In this document: positions 16,169 through 24,700 of the stretch, in pieces
Layout of the letters: each line of letters begins with the position of its first letter
Position numbering within the stretch: position 1 is the stretch's first letter
DNA from: Pseudonocardia parietis
GTDB taxonomy: Bacteria; Actinomycetota; Actinomycetes; Mycobacteriales; Pseudonocardiaceae
Direction: 5' to 3'
Assembly (NCBI RefSeq): GCF_017876315.1
Contig: NZ_JAGINU010000001.1
Location: 4,588,001 to 4,652,000, forward strand
DNA length: 64,000 nt
The notes under the pieces: generated by a model
Databases searched by the model: none
What the model saw: only the letters and a program-made list of their open reading frames with translations
What the model was told of the DNA's origin: nothing
Translations under genes and position numbers: made by a program

Positions 16169-17230
16169 GTGCCCTTGCGCCGCCCTCGCCGACTGCTCCT
16201 CGCCGCTCTCGCCGGCGCCGCCGCGATCGGAGTAGGCACCGCCGTCCCCTCGCTCGCCACCCCGGCGCTGCCCGTGGACCTCCCGGTGCTGACCGAGATC
16301 GCCGCGACGGACCTGTTGCCGGCCGTGACCGAGGCCGCGGGCGTCTCGCTGGCCGGGGTCTGGTTCGAGGACGGCAAGCTGATGGCCGGGACCTGGGACC
16401 CGGCGCTCGCCCCGGTGCTGACCGGGCTCGGGGCCACCCCGGTGGTCCGCGACGAGCCGCGGCGCGACACCGGCGCCACGCTGGAGGCACTCACGACCCG
16501 CACCGCCGGGGCGATGCCGGCCGGTCTCGCGTCGTACGGCGTGGACCCGCGGTCCGCGCAGGTCGTGCTCGACGTCGTCGAGGGCCCCGGGGCCGACGCG
16601 CTGACCCGTGACCTCACCGCCGGGCTGGACCCGTCCGCGGTGCGGGTGGAGCGGGTGGCCGGCGCGCCGCACCGGCAGGCGGCGGTGGCCGGCGGGGACA
16701 CGATCAGCGACGGCAACCGGCGTTGCACCGCCGGGTTCGCGGCGTCGGACTCCGCGGGCGACTGGGTGCTCACCGCGGGGCACTGCACCCGCGGGTCCTC
16801 GACCTGGTACGACTCCGAGCAGGCCACGATCGGCACCGGTGCCCGGTCGGCGGGCGACGGTATCGACGTCGGCGCCGTCCCGGTCGAGTCCGGGAGCGCG
16901 TCGCCCACGGTCTCCGGAACCCGGGTGACCGGGTCGAAGGTCGCGCCGGTGGGGTCGTCGGTCTGCCTCTACGGCTCCACCAGCGGCCGGTCCTGCGGGA
17001 CCGTCCAGCGCACCGACGTGACGGTGAACTTCGAGGGCCAGGCGCAGTCCGGCCTCACCTCCGTCGGCACCTGCGCCCAGGAGGGCGACTCGGGCGCCCC
17101 GTACATCACCTCCGACGGGCAGGCCCAGGGCGTGCACACCGGCGCAGGCGGCGCGGACAACTGCACCAGCTACTTCACCCCGATCCGCACCGCGACGAAC
17201 GCGCTCGGTCTGAGCCTGACGACGGGCTGA
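16169..17230 (+). CDS. Secreted S1-family serine protease (streptogrisin/alpha-lytic type)
   Basis: This 353-residue preproprotease starts at GTG 16169 with GAAGGA 8 nt upstream. An Arg-rich n-region, hydrophobic core (LLLAALAGAAAIGVGTAV) and small residues before ATPALP form a signal peptide. A pro-region of about 140 residues precedes the chymotrypsin-fold domain. The catalytic triad is His205 (VLTAGHC), Asp233 (DGIDVGAV) and Ser308 (EGDSGAPYI). Cysteines near the His and in VCLYGS/SCGTVQ suggest disulfides. It is exported and self-processing by analogy with streptogrisins. It is convergent with rarA with only 3 bp between stops. Confidence 0.9.
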   Translation: MPLRRPRRLLLAALAGAAAIGVGTAVPSLATPALPVDLPVLTEIAATDLLPAVTEAAGVSLAGVWFEDGKLMAGTWDPALAPVLTGLGATPVVRDEPRRDTGATLEALTTRTAGAMPAGLASYGVDPRSAQVVLDVVEGPGADALTRDLTAGLDPSAVRVERVAGAPHRQAAVAGGDTISDGNRRCTAGFAASDSAGDWVLTAGHCTRGSSTWYDSEQATIGTGARSAGDGIDVGAVPVESGSASPTVSGTRVTGSKVAPVGSSVCLYGSTSGRSCGTVQRTDVTVNFEGQAQSGLTSVGTCAQEGDSGAPYITSDGQAQGVHTGAGGADNCTSYFTPIRTATNALGLSLTTG

Positions 17231-17233
17231 CCC

Positions 17234-18622
17234 TCAGTCCCGGGCGCCGCGCACGACGCGGCGCAGCTTCGGCACCCGCTCGGCGAGCGTGCGCTCGTGG
17301 CCACGCCCGGACGGCGTGTAGTAGTCGATCCCGACGACGTCGTCCGGCGGGTACTGCTGGCGCAGCACGCCGTCCGGGTCGTCGTGCGGGTACCGGTAGC
17401 CGACGGCGTTGCCGAGCTTCTGCGCCCCGGCGTAGTGCCCGTCGCGCAGGTGCGCCGGCACGCCCCCGACCTGGCCGGAGCGCACGTCGGCCATCGCCGC
17501 GTCGATCGCGCCGATCACCGCGTTGGACTTGGGCGCGGTGGCCAGGTGCACGGTGACCTGGGCCAGCGCGAGCCGCGCCTCCGGCATCCCGACGAGTTGG
17601 ACCACCTGGGCGGCGGCCGTCGCGGCCGGCAGCGCGGTCGGGTCGGCCAGGCCGATGTCCTCCGAGGCGTGCACCATCAGCCTGCGAGCGATGAAGCGGG
17701 CGTCCTCCCCCGCGACGATCATGCGCGCGAGGTAGTGCAGCGCGGCGTCCGGGTCGGAGCCGCGGATCGACTTGATGAACGCGCTGATGACGTCGTAGTG
17801 CTGGTCCCCGGCCCGGTCGTAGCGCACGGCGACCTCGGTCACCGCACGTTCGACGGCGGCGAGGTCGACCGCCGTCTCCTCCGCCCCGAGGGCCCCGTCG
17901 GCGGCGGCCTCCAGCGCGGTGAGGGCGCGGCGGCCGTCGCCGGCCGACAGCCGTACCAGGGCGTCCTCGCCGTCGGGGGTCAGTGACACCGTGCCGGCCA
18001 GGCCCCGCTCGGAGGCGACGGCCCGCCGGAGCAGCTCGCGGACGTCGTCCTCCCCCAGCGACTGCAGCTGCAGCACCAGCGAGCGCGACAGCAGCGGGGA
18101 CACCACTGAGAACGACGGGTTCTCGGTGGTCGCCGCGACGAGCAGGACGAGCCGGTCCTCGACCGCGCCGAGCAGCGCGTCCTGCTGGGTACGGGAGAAG
18201 CGGTGGACCTCGTCGATGAACAGGACGGTCGTCGTGCCGTCGCGGTCGCGGCGCCGGCGTGCCTCCTCGATGACGGCGCGCAGTTCCTTCACCCCGGCCG
18301 AGAGCGCCGAGAGGGCGACGAAGTGCCGCCCGGCCGCAGCACCGGAGGAACGGATGTCGGCCCCGCCCCCGGCCCCGGCCATCAGCCGGGCGAGGGTGGT
18401 CTTCCCGGTCCCTGGCGGGCCGTAGAGCAGCACCGACGCCGCCGCACCGCCCTCGAGCAGGCGGCGCAGCGGGGCTCCGGGCTTCAGCAGCTCGGGCTGG
18501 CCGACGACCTCGTCCAGGCTGCGCGGGCGCATCCGCGCCGCGAGCGGGGCGTCCGGCCGCGGAGCCGGGTCGTCGTCGCCCGGACCGGGGTCGATGTCGA
18601 ACAGGCCGTCGGTGCTCATCAC
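17234..18622 (-). CDS. rarA: Replication-associated recombination protein A
   Basis: RarA/MgsA is an AAA+ ATPase of the clamp-loader/RuvB clade that acts at stalled replication forks. The 462-residue protein has the N-terminal MRPRSLDEVVGQPELL box, Walker A in LYGPPGTGKTTLARLMAG, Walker B in VLFIDEVHRFSRTQQDALL, sensor 1 in LLVAATTENPSFSVVSPLLS, and the conserved C-terminal oligomerisation part (SIRGSDPDAALHYLARM, RRLMVHASEDIGLADP). The start may be either of two adjacent ATGs. It is followed on the same strand side by two membrane-protein genes, as around Rv2559c/Rv2560 in mycobacteria. Confidence 0.93.
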   Translation of the reverse strand: MMSTDGLFDIDPGPGDDDPAPRPDAPLAARMRPRSLDEVVGQPELLKPGAPLRRLLEGGAAASVLLYGPPGTGKTTLARLMAGAGGGADIRSSGAAAGRHFVALSALSAGVKELRAVIEEARRRRDRDGTTTVLFIDEVHRFSRTQQDALLGAVEDRLVLLVAATTENPSFSVVSPLLSRSLVLQLQSLGEDDVRELLRRAVASERGLAGTVSLTPDGEDALVRLSAGDGRRALTALEAAADGALGAEETAVDLAAVERAVTEVAVRYDRAGDQHYDVISAFIKSIRGSDPDAALHYLARMIVAGEDARFIARRLMVHASEDIGLADPTALPAATAAAQVVQLVGMPEARLALAQVTVHLATAPKSNAVIGAIDAAMADVRSGQVGGVPAHLRDGHYAGAQKLGNAVGYRYPHDDPDGVLRQQYPPDDVVGIDYYTPSGRGHERTLAERVPKLRRVVRGARD

Positions 18623-18659
18623 CGCCCAGCCTGCCAGGGCACCGGCCCCGGCCCGTCGG

Positions 18660-19844
18660 TCAGGGGCGGTCGATCTCGTCGGCGAGGACCGGGGTGTGCA
18701 CCCGGTTCTGCTCGTGGAATCGGTTCTCCGCGTAGATGACGACCGCGGCCGCCGCGCCGGCGAGGGTGACCGGCAGCGTGAGGACCGAGCTGATCAGGCC
18801 CGCCACCACGGGGTTCCCGAGCGCGAGCGCCGCACTCACCATGCTCACGACGATGACGAAGACGAACGCGAGCAGGATGAACACCACGAACCGGCCGAGC
18901 ACCGGGAAGAACCGCGGGTTGACCAGGGTGAACGCGCGCCCGATCCCGGCCCGCTCGATCACCACGACCCCGGTGAGCGCGCCACCGAAGATCACCGCGA
19001 GATAGAGGCCCGGCAGGACGAGCAGGATGAAGCCGATCGTGATCAGCAGGCCGGCCAGCAGGCTCCAGCCGATCACCGCCAGAGCCCGGGACTTCGCGAA
19101 CGCGAACACGTGCTGCGGTGCGTAGGGACGCTGGGCCGCGTCGCGCACGATGACGAACACCGACGCCGCCTGGGCGAGCGCGCCCAGCACCAGCGTCACC
19201 ACGAGCATCAGCAGGCCGACCACACCGACCGCGGCGGCCCCTCCGCCGACGAACTCGTCCGTCGGGTCGAAGTCGGTCGGGCCCGCGGTGGCCTGCAGGC
19301 CGAGGAGCTGCAGGACCGCCTGGAGGATCGCGACCGGCACGTAGACGGCGACCTGGATGATCAGCAACGGCTTCCAGCTGCGCTGCACGACGCCGATGAC
19401 CTTGGAGAACCAGTCTCCAAAGGAGAACGGGACCAGCGGGTCCGGCGAGGTACCGCCGGGCGCCCCCGTACCCGGGTAGCCGGGCGCCGGGGCGCCACCG
19501 TAGGGCTGGGCGTACTGCTGGCCGTAGGGCTGCTGCCCGCCGTACTGGGGCTGACCGTAGGGCTGCTGCTGCCCGTACTGGGGCTCGCCGTACTGGGGCT
19601 GGCCGTAGGGCTGCTGGCCATAGGGCTGCTGCCCGTACTGCTGCTGGGAGGGGTCCTGGCCGTACGGCTGGTACGGCTGTTGCCCGGAGGGCTGCTGGCC
19701 CTCGGCAGGCCGGCCGTACTGCTGACCCGTTGCCGGGTCCTGCGGGTACGGCGGCCCGCCCTGGGCCTGCTCCCCCTGGCTGTCCGGCCCCGGCCCCCCG
19801 GCCCCCTGCTGGGGGTCACCGCCCTGTGGCGGTTCGTTGCTCAT
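18660..19844 (-). CDS. Gln/Tyr/Gly-rich membrane protein (Rv2560-like)
   Basis: This 394-residue protein has a cytosolic N-terminal tail of about 135 residues made of degenerate YGQP/QQPYGQ repeats, then about six hydrophobic helices. The membrane part has the topology of glycerophosphodiester phosphodiesterase membrane-domain or YciC-like proteins: WFSKVIGVVQRSWKPLLII, then GFILLVLPGLYLAVIF and ERAGIGRAFTLVN. It resembles the proline/glycine-rich transmembrane protein next to rarA in M. tuberculosis. The function is unknown. The ATG at 19844 is in a different frame context from a longer open frame that runs upstream without coding character. Confidence 0.75.
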   Translation of the reverse strand: MSNEPPQGGDPQQGAGGPGPDSQGEQAQGGPPYPQDPATGQQYGRPAEGQQPSGQQPYQPYGQDPSQQQYGQQPYGQQPYGQPQYGEPQYGQQQPYGQPQYGGQQPYGQQYAQPYGGAPAPGYPGTGAPGGTSPDPLVPFSFGDWFSKVIGVVQRSWKPLLIIQVAVYVPVAILQAVLQLLGLQATAGPTDFDPTDEFVGGGAAAVGVVGLLMLVVTLVLGALAQAASVFVIVRDAAQRPYAPQHVFAFAKSRALAVIGWSLLAGLLITIGFILLVLPGLYLAVIFGGALTGVVVIERAGIGRAFTLVNPRFFPVLGRFVVFILLAFVFVIVVSMVSAALALGNPVVAGLISSVLTLPVTLAGAAAAVVIYAENRFHEQNRVHTPVLADEIDRP

Positions 19845-19939
19845 GCGCGCGGACCCTAGCCCTGCGGCGCCACCATCGGGCGCGAGTTCACCGGGTCGCC
19901 CCCGATTCGTGACACGGACGGCGGCGGGGCCGGCAGTCC

Positions 19940-20557
19940 TCAGCGCCGATGGTGGATGTCCTCGGACATCCGCACGACCGCGTAGTAGAACTCCAGCGTC
20001 ACCCGGATCAGGGTCAGGTAGATCAGGAAGGCGACCGCGCCGCCGAACAGTGCCAGCAGGCCGAACAGGAAGCCCTGGGAGAACCCGGTCACCACCACGA
20101 CCAGCCAGCCGATCACGAGCACGACGGTCAGCAGGATGTAGAGGTACTTGACGACGTAGGGCGTCACGAACTGGTTGAACCCGAAGTCGAACAGGGCGGT
20201 CAACGGGTTCGACGGCGGCGGGGGCGCGCTGCTGCCGGCCGGGGCTGCGGAGTAGCCGCCCGGCGGTAGGCCCTGCGGGTACGCGCCCGGTGCCCCGCCC
20301 CCGTACGGCGCCTGGCCCGGCTGGCCGTACTGGCCCGCCTGCCCGTACTGGCTGGGCTGGCCGTACTGGCTGGGCTGGCCGTACTGGCCCGCCTGACCGG
20401 GCTGGCTCGGCTGACCGGGCTGGCCGTACGGGTTCGGCTGGCCGGGCTGGCCCTGCTGTCCCGGTTGGCCGTACTGGCCCTGCTGGCCGTACTGCCCCTG
20501 TGGGTTGCCGCTCTCCGGGTTCTCTCCCGAACCGCCGTACGGCGGTTGACTCGTCAT
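19940..20557 (-). CDS. DUF4282 membrane protein with YGQP-repeat tail
   Basis: This 205-residue protein has an N-terminal tail of about 110 residues built from YGQPGQ/SQYGQP repeats. It ends with a DUF4282-like module: an amphipathic FDFGFNQFVTPYVVKYLY, two membrane helices and the charged end FYYAVVRMSEDIHHRR. It is 95 bp upstream of a second protein with the same type of tail, so the tails may share a role in clustering, but this is inference. No enzymatic motif is present. Confidence 0.75.
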   Translation of the reverse strand: MTSQPPYGGSGENPESGNPQGQYGQQGQYGQPGQQGQPGQPNPYGQPGQPSQPGQAGQYGQPSQYGQPSQYGQAGQYGQPGQAPYGGGAPGAYPQGLPPGGYSAAPAGSSAPPPPSNPLTALFDFGFNQFVTPYVVKYLYILLTVVLVIGWLVVVVTGFSQGFLFGLLALFGGAVAFLIYLTLIRVTLEFYYAVVRMSEDIHHRR

Positions 20558-20699
20558 GGCTCATGACGCTATCCCCCCGCGCGCACGATCAGCACGGTTC
20601 GGAATGCGATCGTGTCTTCCCTTCCCGGCCGTGCCCCGTTCCGCGGCGGTTCCCCGTGGCGGTCGGCGGTCGCGATGAGCGCGTCGTAGGGTCGGCGGC

Positions 20700-21215
20700 G
20701 TGCGGGAGATCCTCGAGTTGCTCGAACGCGACGCGGCGCTGAGCCACGACACCGTCGCGACCATGGTCGGCCTGCCGGTGGAGGAGGTCGACGCCCGGAT
20801 CGCCGAGTGGGAACGGACCGGCGTGATCCGGCGGCACCGCGCCGTCGTCGACTGGGCCCGGTACGAGGACGGCGGTCACGGCGTCGAGCCGGCCGGCCGC
20901 GGCGGCGCCCGGGTCACGGCGTTCATCGACGTCTCGGTGAGCCCGGCCCGCGGGGTCGGGTTCGACGACGTGGCCACCCGCATCTCCCGGTTCGACGAGG
21001 TCCGCGACTGCTACCTGGTCTCCGGTGGACACGACCTGCGCTGCACCGTCGTCGGCCCGGACATCCGGTCGATCAGCGACTTCGTCTCGCAGAAGCTGTC
21101 CACGATCGACCGGGTGCGCGCCACGGCCACCCACTTCGTGCTGGCCACCCACAAGCGCGACGGCGACTCGTTCGCCGAGCCCGAGCCGGACCACCGCCTG
21201 CCGGTGACGCCGTGA
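20700..21215 (+). CDS. Lrp/AsnC-family transcriptional regulator
   Basis: This 171-residue protein has an N-terminal helix-turn-helix (HDTVATMVGLPVEEVDARIA, then WERTGVIRRHRAVVDW) and a C-terminal RAM ligand-binding domain with RISRFDEVRDCYLVSGGHDL. Lrp proteins assemble as dimers to octamers and respond to amino acids. The GTG start at 20700 fits the family N-terminus. The stop overlaps the aminotransferase start by 4 bp, so the regulator is co-translated with its probable target enzyme. Confidence 0.88.
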   Translation: MREILELLERDAALSHDTVATMVGLPVEEVDARIAEWERTGVIRRHRAVVDWARYEDGGHGVEPAGRGGARVTAFIDVSVSPARGVGFDDVATRISRFDEVRDCYLVSGGHDLRCTVVGPDIRSISDFVSQKLSTIDRVRATATHFVLATHKRDGDSFAEPEPDHRLPVTP

Positions 21216-22366
21216 AGCCGCTCAACACGACGATCACGGCCATCCCGCCGTCGGGCATCCGGCGGTTCTTCGACATCGCCGCGGAGATGGACGACGTCAT
21301 CTCGCTCGGTGTCGGCGAGCCGGACTTCGTGACGCCGTGGCGGATCCGCGAGGCCGGGATCTACGCCCTCGAACACGGCTACACGACCTACACGGCCAAC
21401 GCGGGCCTGCCCCGGCTGCGCGAGCTGATCTGTGCCGACCTGGCGTCGCGCTACGACGCGCACTACGACCCCGGTACCGAGTGCCTGGTCACCACGGGTG
21501 TCTCCGAGGGGCTCGACCTGGCGCTGCGGGTGCTGCTCGACCCGGGCGAGGAAGTGATCGTCCCCGAGCCCTGCTACGTCGCCTACCAGCCGTGCGTGTC
21601 GTTCGCCGGGGGCACGCCGGTCGGGGTGCCGACGCGGGCCGAGGACGGCTTCGCGATCGACGTCGCCGCCGTCGAGGCCGCGGTGACGCCGCGGACGAAG
21701 GCGATCCTGATCGGGTCACCGGCTAACCCGACCGGCGCGGTGCAGCCGCCCGAGGTACTCCGCGCGCTCGTCGCGCTGGCCGAGCGACACGACCTGTACC
21801 TGCTGTCCGACGAGATCTACGACCGGCTCACCTACGACGGCACGCACACCTGTCTGGGCGCGGTCCCGGGCGCGCGGGAGCGGACGGTCGTGCTCGGCGG
21901 GTTCTCCAAGGCGCAGGCGATGACCGGCTGGCGGGTCGGCTGGCTCGCCGCACCCCGGCCGATCGCGGAGCTGTGCCTGCGGGTGCACCAGTACACGATG
22001 CTGTGCGCCCCGCACGTGTCCCAGGTCGCGGCGGTGGAGGCACTGTCGAACGCCGAGGGCGAGGTCGCCGGGATGGTCGCCGACTACGACCGGCGCCGGC
22101 GGGTGTTCGTGAAGGGGCTGCGCGAGGCGGGCCTGGAGTGCCCGGAGCCGGCCGGGGCGTTCTACGCGTTCCCGAGCATCCGTTCCACGGGCCTCGACGC
22201 CGAGACGTTCGCGGAGCGGCTGCTGCGGGAGGAGTCGGTCGCCGTCGTCCCGGGGAACGTGTTCGGCCCGTCGGGCGAAGGCCACATCCGCTGTTCGTAC
22301 GCGACGGCGCTGCCCCAGCTGGAGCAGGCCGTCGAGCGGATCGGGAACTTCCTGCGACGCCTGTAG
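21212..22366 (+). CDS. Class I/II PLP-dependent aminotransferase
   Basis: This 384-residue fold-type I aminotransferase starts at GTG 21212. Cofactor motifs are VISLGVGEPDFVTP near the N-terminus, SPANPTGAV (substrate Asn), LLSDEIYDRLTYDG (Asp for the pyridine nitrogen), Schiff-base Lys in LGGFSKAQAMTGWRVGW, and the carboxylate Arg in HIRCSYATALP. It resembles aspartate/aromatic or DapC-like aminotransferases found beside Lrp genes in actinomycetes. The substrate is not decided by sequence. Confidence 0.9.
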   Translation: MKPLNTTITAIPPSGIRRFFDIAAEMDDVISLGVGEPDFVTPWRIREAGIYALEHGYTTYTANAGLPRLRELICADLASRYDAHYDPGTECLVTTGVSEGLDLALRVLLDPGEEVIVPEPCYVAYQPCVSFAGGTPVGVPTRAEDGFAIDVAAVEAAVTPRTKAILIGSPANPTGAVQPPEVLRALVALAERHDLYLLSDEIYDRLTYDGTHTCLGAVPGARERTVVLGGFSKAQAMTGWRVGWLAAPRPIAELCLRVHQYTMLCAPHVSQVAAVEALSNAEGEVAGMVADYDRRRRVFVKGLREAGLECPEPAGAFYAFPSIRSTGLDAETFAERLLREESVAVVPGNVFGPSGEGHIRCSYATALPQLEQAVERIGNFLRRL

Positions 22367-22373
22367 CCGCGGG

Positions 22374-22595
22374 TCAGCGCGCGATCAGGTCGTCGAACTC
22401 GCCGTCCTGCACGCCCTGCACGAACGCCGTGATCTCGGCACGCGTGTAGGTGACGTACGCGCCGTCGGGCCTGGTCGAGTTGCGCAGCGCGGCACCGCCG
22501 TCCGGCAGTGGCGCGACCTCGACGCACGCGCCGTTGGGGTTGCTCCGCGCGCTCTTGCGCCACCGAAGACCGTCCGGCAGTGCGATCTCACCCAT
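22374..22595 (-). CDS. DUF397 protein
   Basis: This 73-residue protein starts at ATG 22595 with GGAGGA 7 nt upstream. The family signature is clear: LRWRKSARSNPNGACVEVAP followed by VTYTRAEITAFVQGVQDGEF. DUF397 proteins are small partners of XRE-DUF5753 regulators in actinomycetes and often occur as pairs. The matching regulator is 1.1 kb away, beyond the methyltransferase. Confidence 0.9.
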   Translation of the reverse strand: MGEIALPDGLRWRKSARSNPNGACVEVAPLPDGGAALRNSTRPDGAYVTYTRAEITAFVQGVQDGEFDDLIAR

Positions 22596-22806
22596 GACTT
22601 TCCTCCCGACGTCCAGTACGAATGCAAATGCAACCGTAGCAGGCATTCGATCATCCGAATGGCTGTGTGCGAGGCCACCGGGTGGCAGGTCCGAGACCTC
22701 CGCCGACCGTTACCATCGGCACGCCCGGATCCGATGTGTACCGTGCGTGCGCGAGCGCGCGGATCCGGCGGGCGTGCACGTAGATCGAGGTGAGGAGCGG
22801 TACAGG

Positions 22807-23622
22807 ATGGATCGAGCCCGGGCGACCACCCCGTCGGAGGTCGACGTCTCCACGCCGAGCGTGGCGCGGATGTACGACCACTATCTCGGCGGCAAGGACA
22901 ACTACGAGGTCGACCGGCAGGCGTGTGCCGCGTTGTCCGAGGCCGCGCCCGGCACGGCGGCGCTGGCGATCAACAACCGCCGGTTCCTCATCCGCGCCGT
23001 GCGGTACCTGGCCCAGGAGCACGGCATCCGGCAGTTCCTCGACCACGGCTCGGGCCTGCCCACCCAGGACAACGTCCACCAGGTCGCCCAGGCCGTCGAT
23101 CCCGCGTCGCGGGTGGTCTACATCGACAACGACCCGATCGTGCTGGCGCACGGCCGGGCGCTGCTCGAGCAGAACGAGGCGTCGACGGTCGTCCAGGCCG
23201 ACGTGCGCGACTTCGCCACCATCTACAGCGACCCGGAGGTCACCGGGCTGCTGGACTTCAGCAGGCCGACCGCGGCGTTGTTCCTGTCGTTCCTGCACTG
23301 CATCCCGGACTCCGACGACCCGGCGGGTCTCGTCGAGCAGGTGATGGACCGGCTGCCGTCGGGCAGCGCCGTGATCATCTCGCACCTGGCGAGCGACGAC
23401 CCGGAGGTCCGCCGGAGCCTCACCGACATGATGCTCACCAACACCCAGGGCAACTGGGGCCGGGTCCGCACGCCCGAGGAGGTCCGTGCGCTCTTCGGCC
23501 GGCTCTCGGTCGTGGACCCCGGGCTCGTCGAGGTCTCCACCTGGCGTCCCGACGGCATCGCTCCCGAGGTCCAGGAGACCAAGGAGTGGATCGAGTACGG
23601 CGGGGTGGCGTTCAAGCCCTGA
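22807..23622 (+). CDS. SAM-dependent methyltransferase (DUF574-type)
   Basis: This 271-residue protein has the actinobacterial DUF574 signature: TPSVARMYDHYLGGKDNYEVD at the start, then FLDHGSGLPTQDNVHQVAQ (SAM motif I region), VVYIDNDPIVLAHGRALL (acidic ribose contact) and FLHCIPDSDDP. The ATG at 22807 follows GAGGAG by about 9 nt. The family is abundant in actinomycetes beside DUF397/XRE genes; substrates are unknown. Transcription is divergent from the DUF397 gene and convergent with the XRE gene. Confidence 0.87.
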   Translation: MDRARATTPSEVDVSTPSVARMYDHYLGGKDNYEVDRQACAALSEAAPGTAALAINNRRFLIRAVRYLAQEHGIRQFLDHGSGLPTQDNVHQVAQAVDPASRVVYIDNDPIVLAHGRALLEQNEASTVVQADVRDFATIYSDPEVTGLLDFSRPTAALFLSFLHCIPDSDDPAGLVEQVMDRLPSGSAVIISHLASDDPEVRRSLTDMMLTNTQGNWGRVRTPEEVRALFGRLSVVDPGLVEVSTWRPDGIAPEVQETKEWIEYGGVAFKP

Positions 23623-23630
23623 GCGAGGTC

Positions 23631-23656
23631 GCGCCCGGTGCTCCGGCACCGGGCGC
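23631..23656. terminator. Bidirectional hairpin terminator
   Basis: A perfect 11-bp stem (GCGCCCGGTGC / GCACCGGGCGC) with a TCCG loop lies between the convergent methyltransferase and XRE genes, 8 bp after the methyltransferase stop. Confidence 0.75.
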
Positions 23657-23679
23657 TCCGCTCGGAAGACCTGCCGCGC

Positions 23680-24573
23680 TCAGAACCTGCCGCGCAGCGA
23701 CGCGATCAACGCCCGCGCCCGGCGCGGGGTGAGGGCCGCCGCGGCGAGCCGGTCGATGAGGACCAGGTAGGTCTCGACATCGGTGCGCTTGTCCAGGTAC
23801 AGCGCGCTGGTCAGCTGCTCCAGGTACACGATGTCGGGCAGGTCGGCATCGGCGAAGCGCATCAGGATGAAGGGCCCGCCGGTCGCGGCGGCCCCGCTCT
23901 GGTTGAACGGCAGCACCTGCAGGGTGACGTTCGGCAGATCCGAGATCTTGAGCAGGTGTTCGAGCTGGTCGCGCATCACCTGGTCGCTGCCGACCGGGCG
24001 GCGCAGCGCCGCCTCGTCGACGATCGCCCAGAACTCCGGCGCCGACGGCGACTCCAGGATCTGCTGGCGCCCCATCCGCAGCGCGACCCGGCGGTCGATG
24101 TCCTCCGCCGGCCCGGGACGCCCGAGCTCGATCACCGCGCGCGCGTAGCCCTCGGTCTGCAGGAGCCCGGGGACGAACTGCGGCTCGTACGTCCGGATGG
24201 TGGCGGCCGCCTGCTCCAACCCGACGTAGGTGGAGAACCACTCCGGCATCGTGTCGTTGAACGGCTGCCACCAGCCCGGCTCGCTGGCCCGCCGGGCGAG
24301 CCCGAGCAGGTCCTCGCGCTCGGACTCGTCGGTCTGGCCGTAGAGGGTCAGCAGATCGGCGACGTCGCGCTGCTTGAAACCGACCCGGCCCGACTCCATC
24401 CGGCTGATCTTCGCCTCGGAACCGCGCAGCAGGTCGGCGGCGACCGCCCGGCTGACCCCGGCGGCCTCGCGAAGCCGCTTGAGGTGCGTCCCGACGAGGA
24501 TCCGCAGTGCGACCGGCCCGGTCGAGAAATCAGCGGACGCCGGACCACCCGGACGAGAATCGCCGGTACCCAT
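23680..24573 (-). CDS. XRE-family regulator with DUF5753 domain
   Basis: This 297-residue protein has an N-terminal helix-turn-helix (LKRLREAAGVSRAVAADLL, then SEAKISRMESGRVGFKQRDV) and a C-terminal DUF5753 domain with QFVPGLLQTEGYARAVIELG and PFILMRFADADLPDIVYLEQ. Such proteins regulate development and antibiotic production in streptomycetes, usually together with a DUF397 partner. I chose ATG 24573 (MGTGDSRPGG). An upstream in-frame ATG at 24618 would add 15 residues. Confidence 0.88.
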   Translation of the reverse strand: MGTGDSRPGGPASADFSTGPVALRILVGTHLKRLREAAGVSRAVAADLLRGSEAKISRMESGRVGFKQRDVADLLTLYGQTDESEREDLLGLARRASEPGWWQPFNDTMPEWFSTYVGLEQAAATIRTYEPQFVPGLLQTEGYARAVIELGRPGPAEDIDRRVALRMGRQQILESPSAPEFWAIVDEAALRRPVGSDQVMRDQLEHLLKISDLPNVTLQVLPFNQSGAAATGGPFILMRFADADLPDIVYLEQLTSALYLDKRTDVETYLVLIDRLAAAALTPRRARALIASLRGRF

Positions 24574-24700
24574 CAACCACCCCGGAACGTGGACGAACGT
24601 GTACGCAGAGTGTGTCACGCGGGCCGTCGTCCACGGACGGCGGCACCCCCTTACTGACGATCACGTCACACCGTCCGGCCGTCGGACCGCGGGGGTTCCG

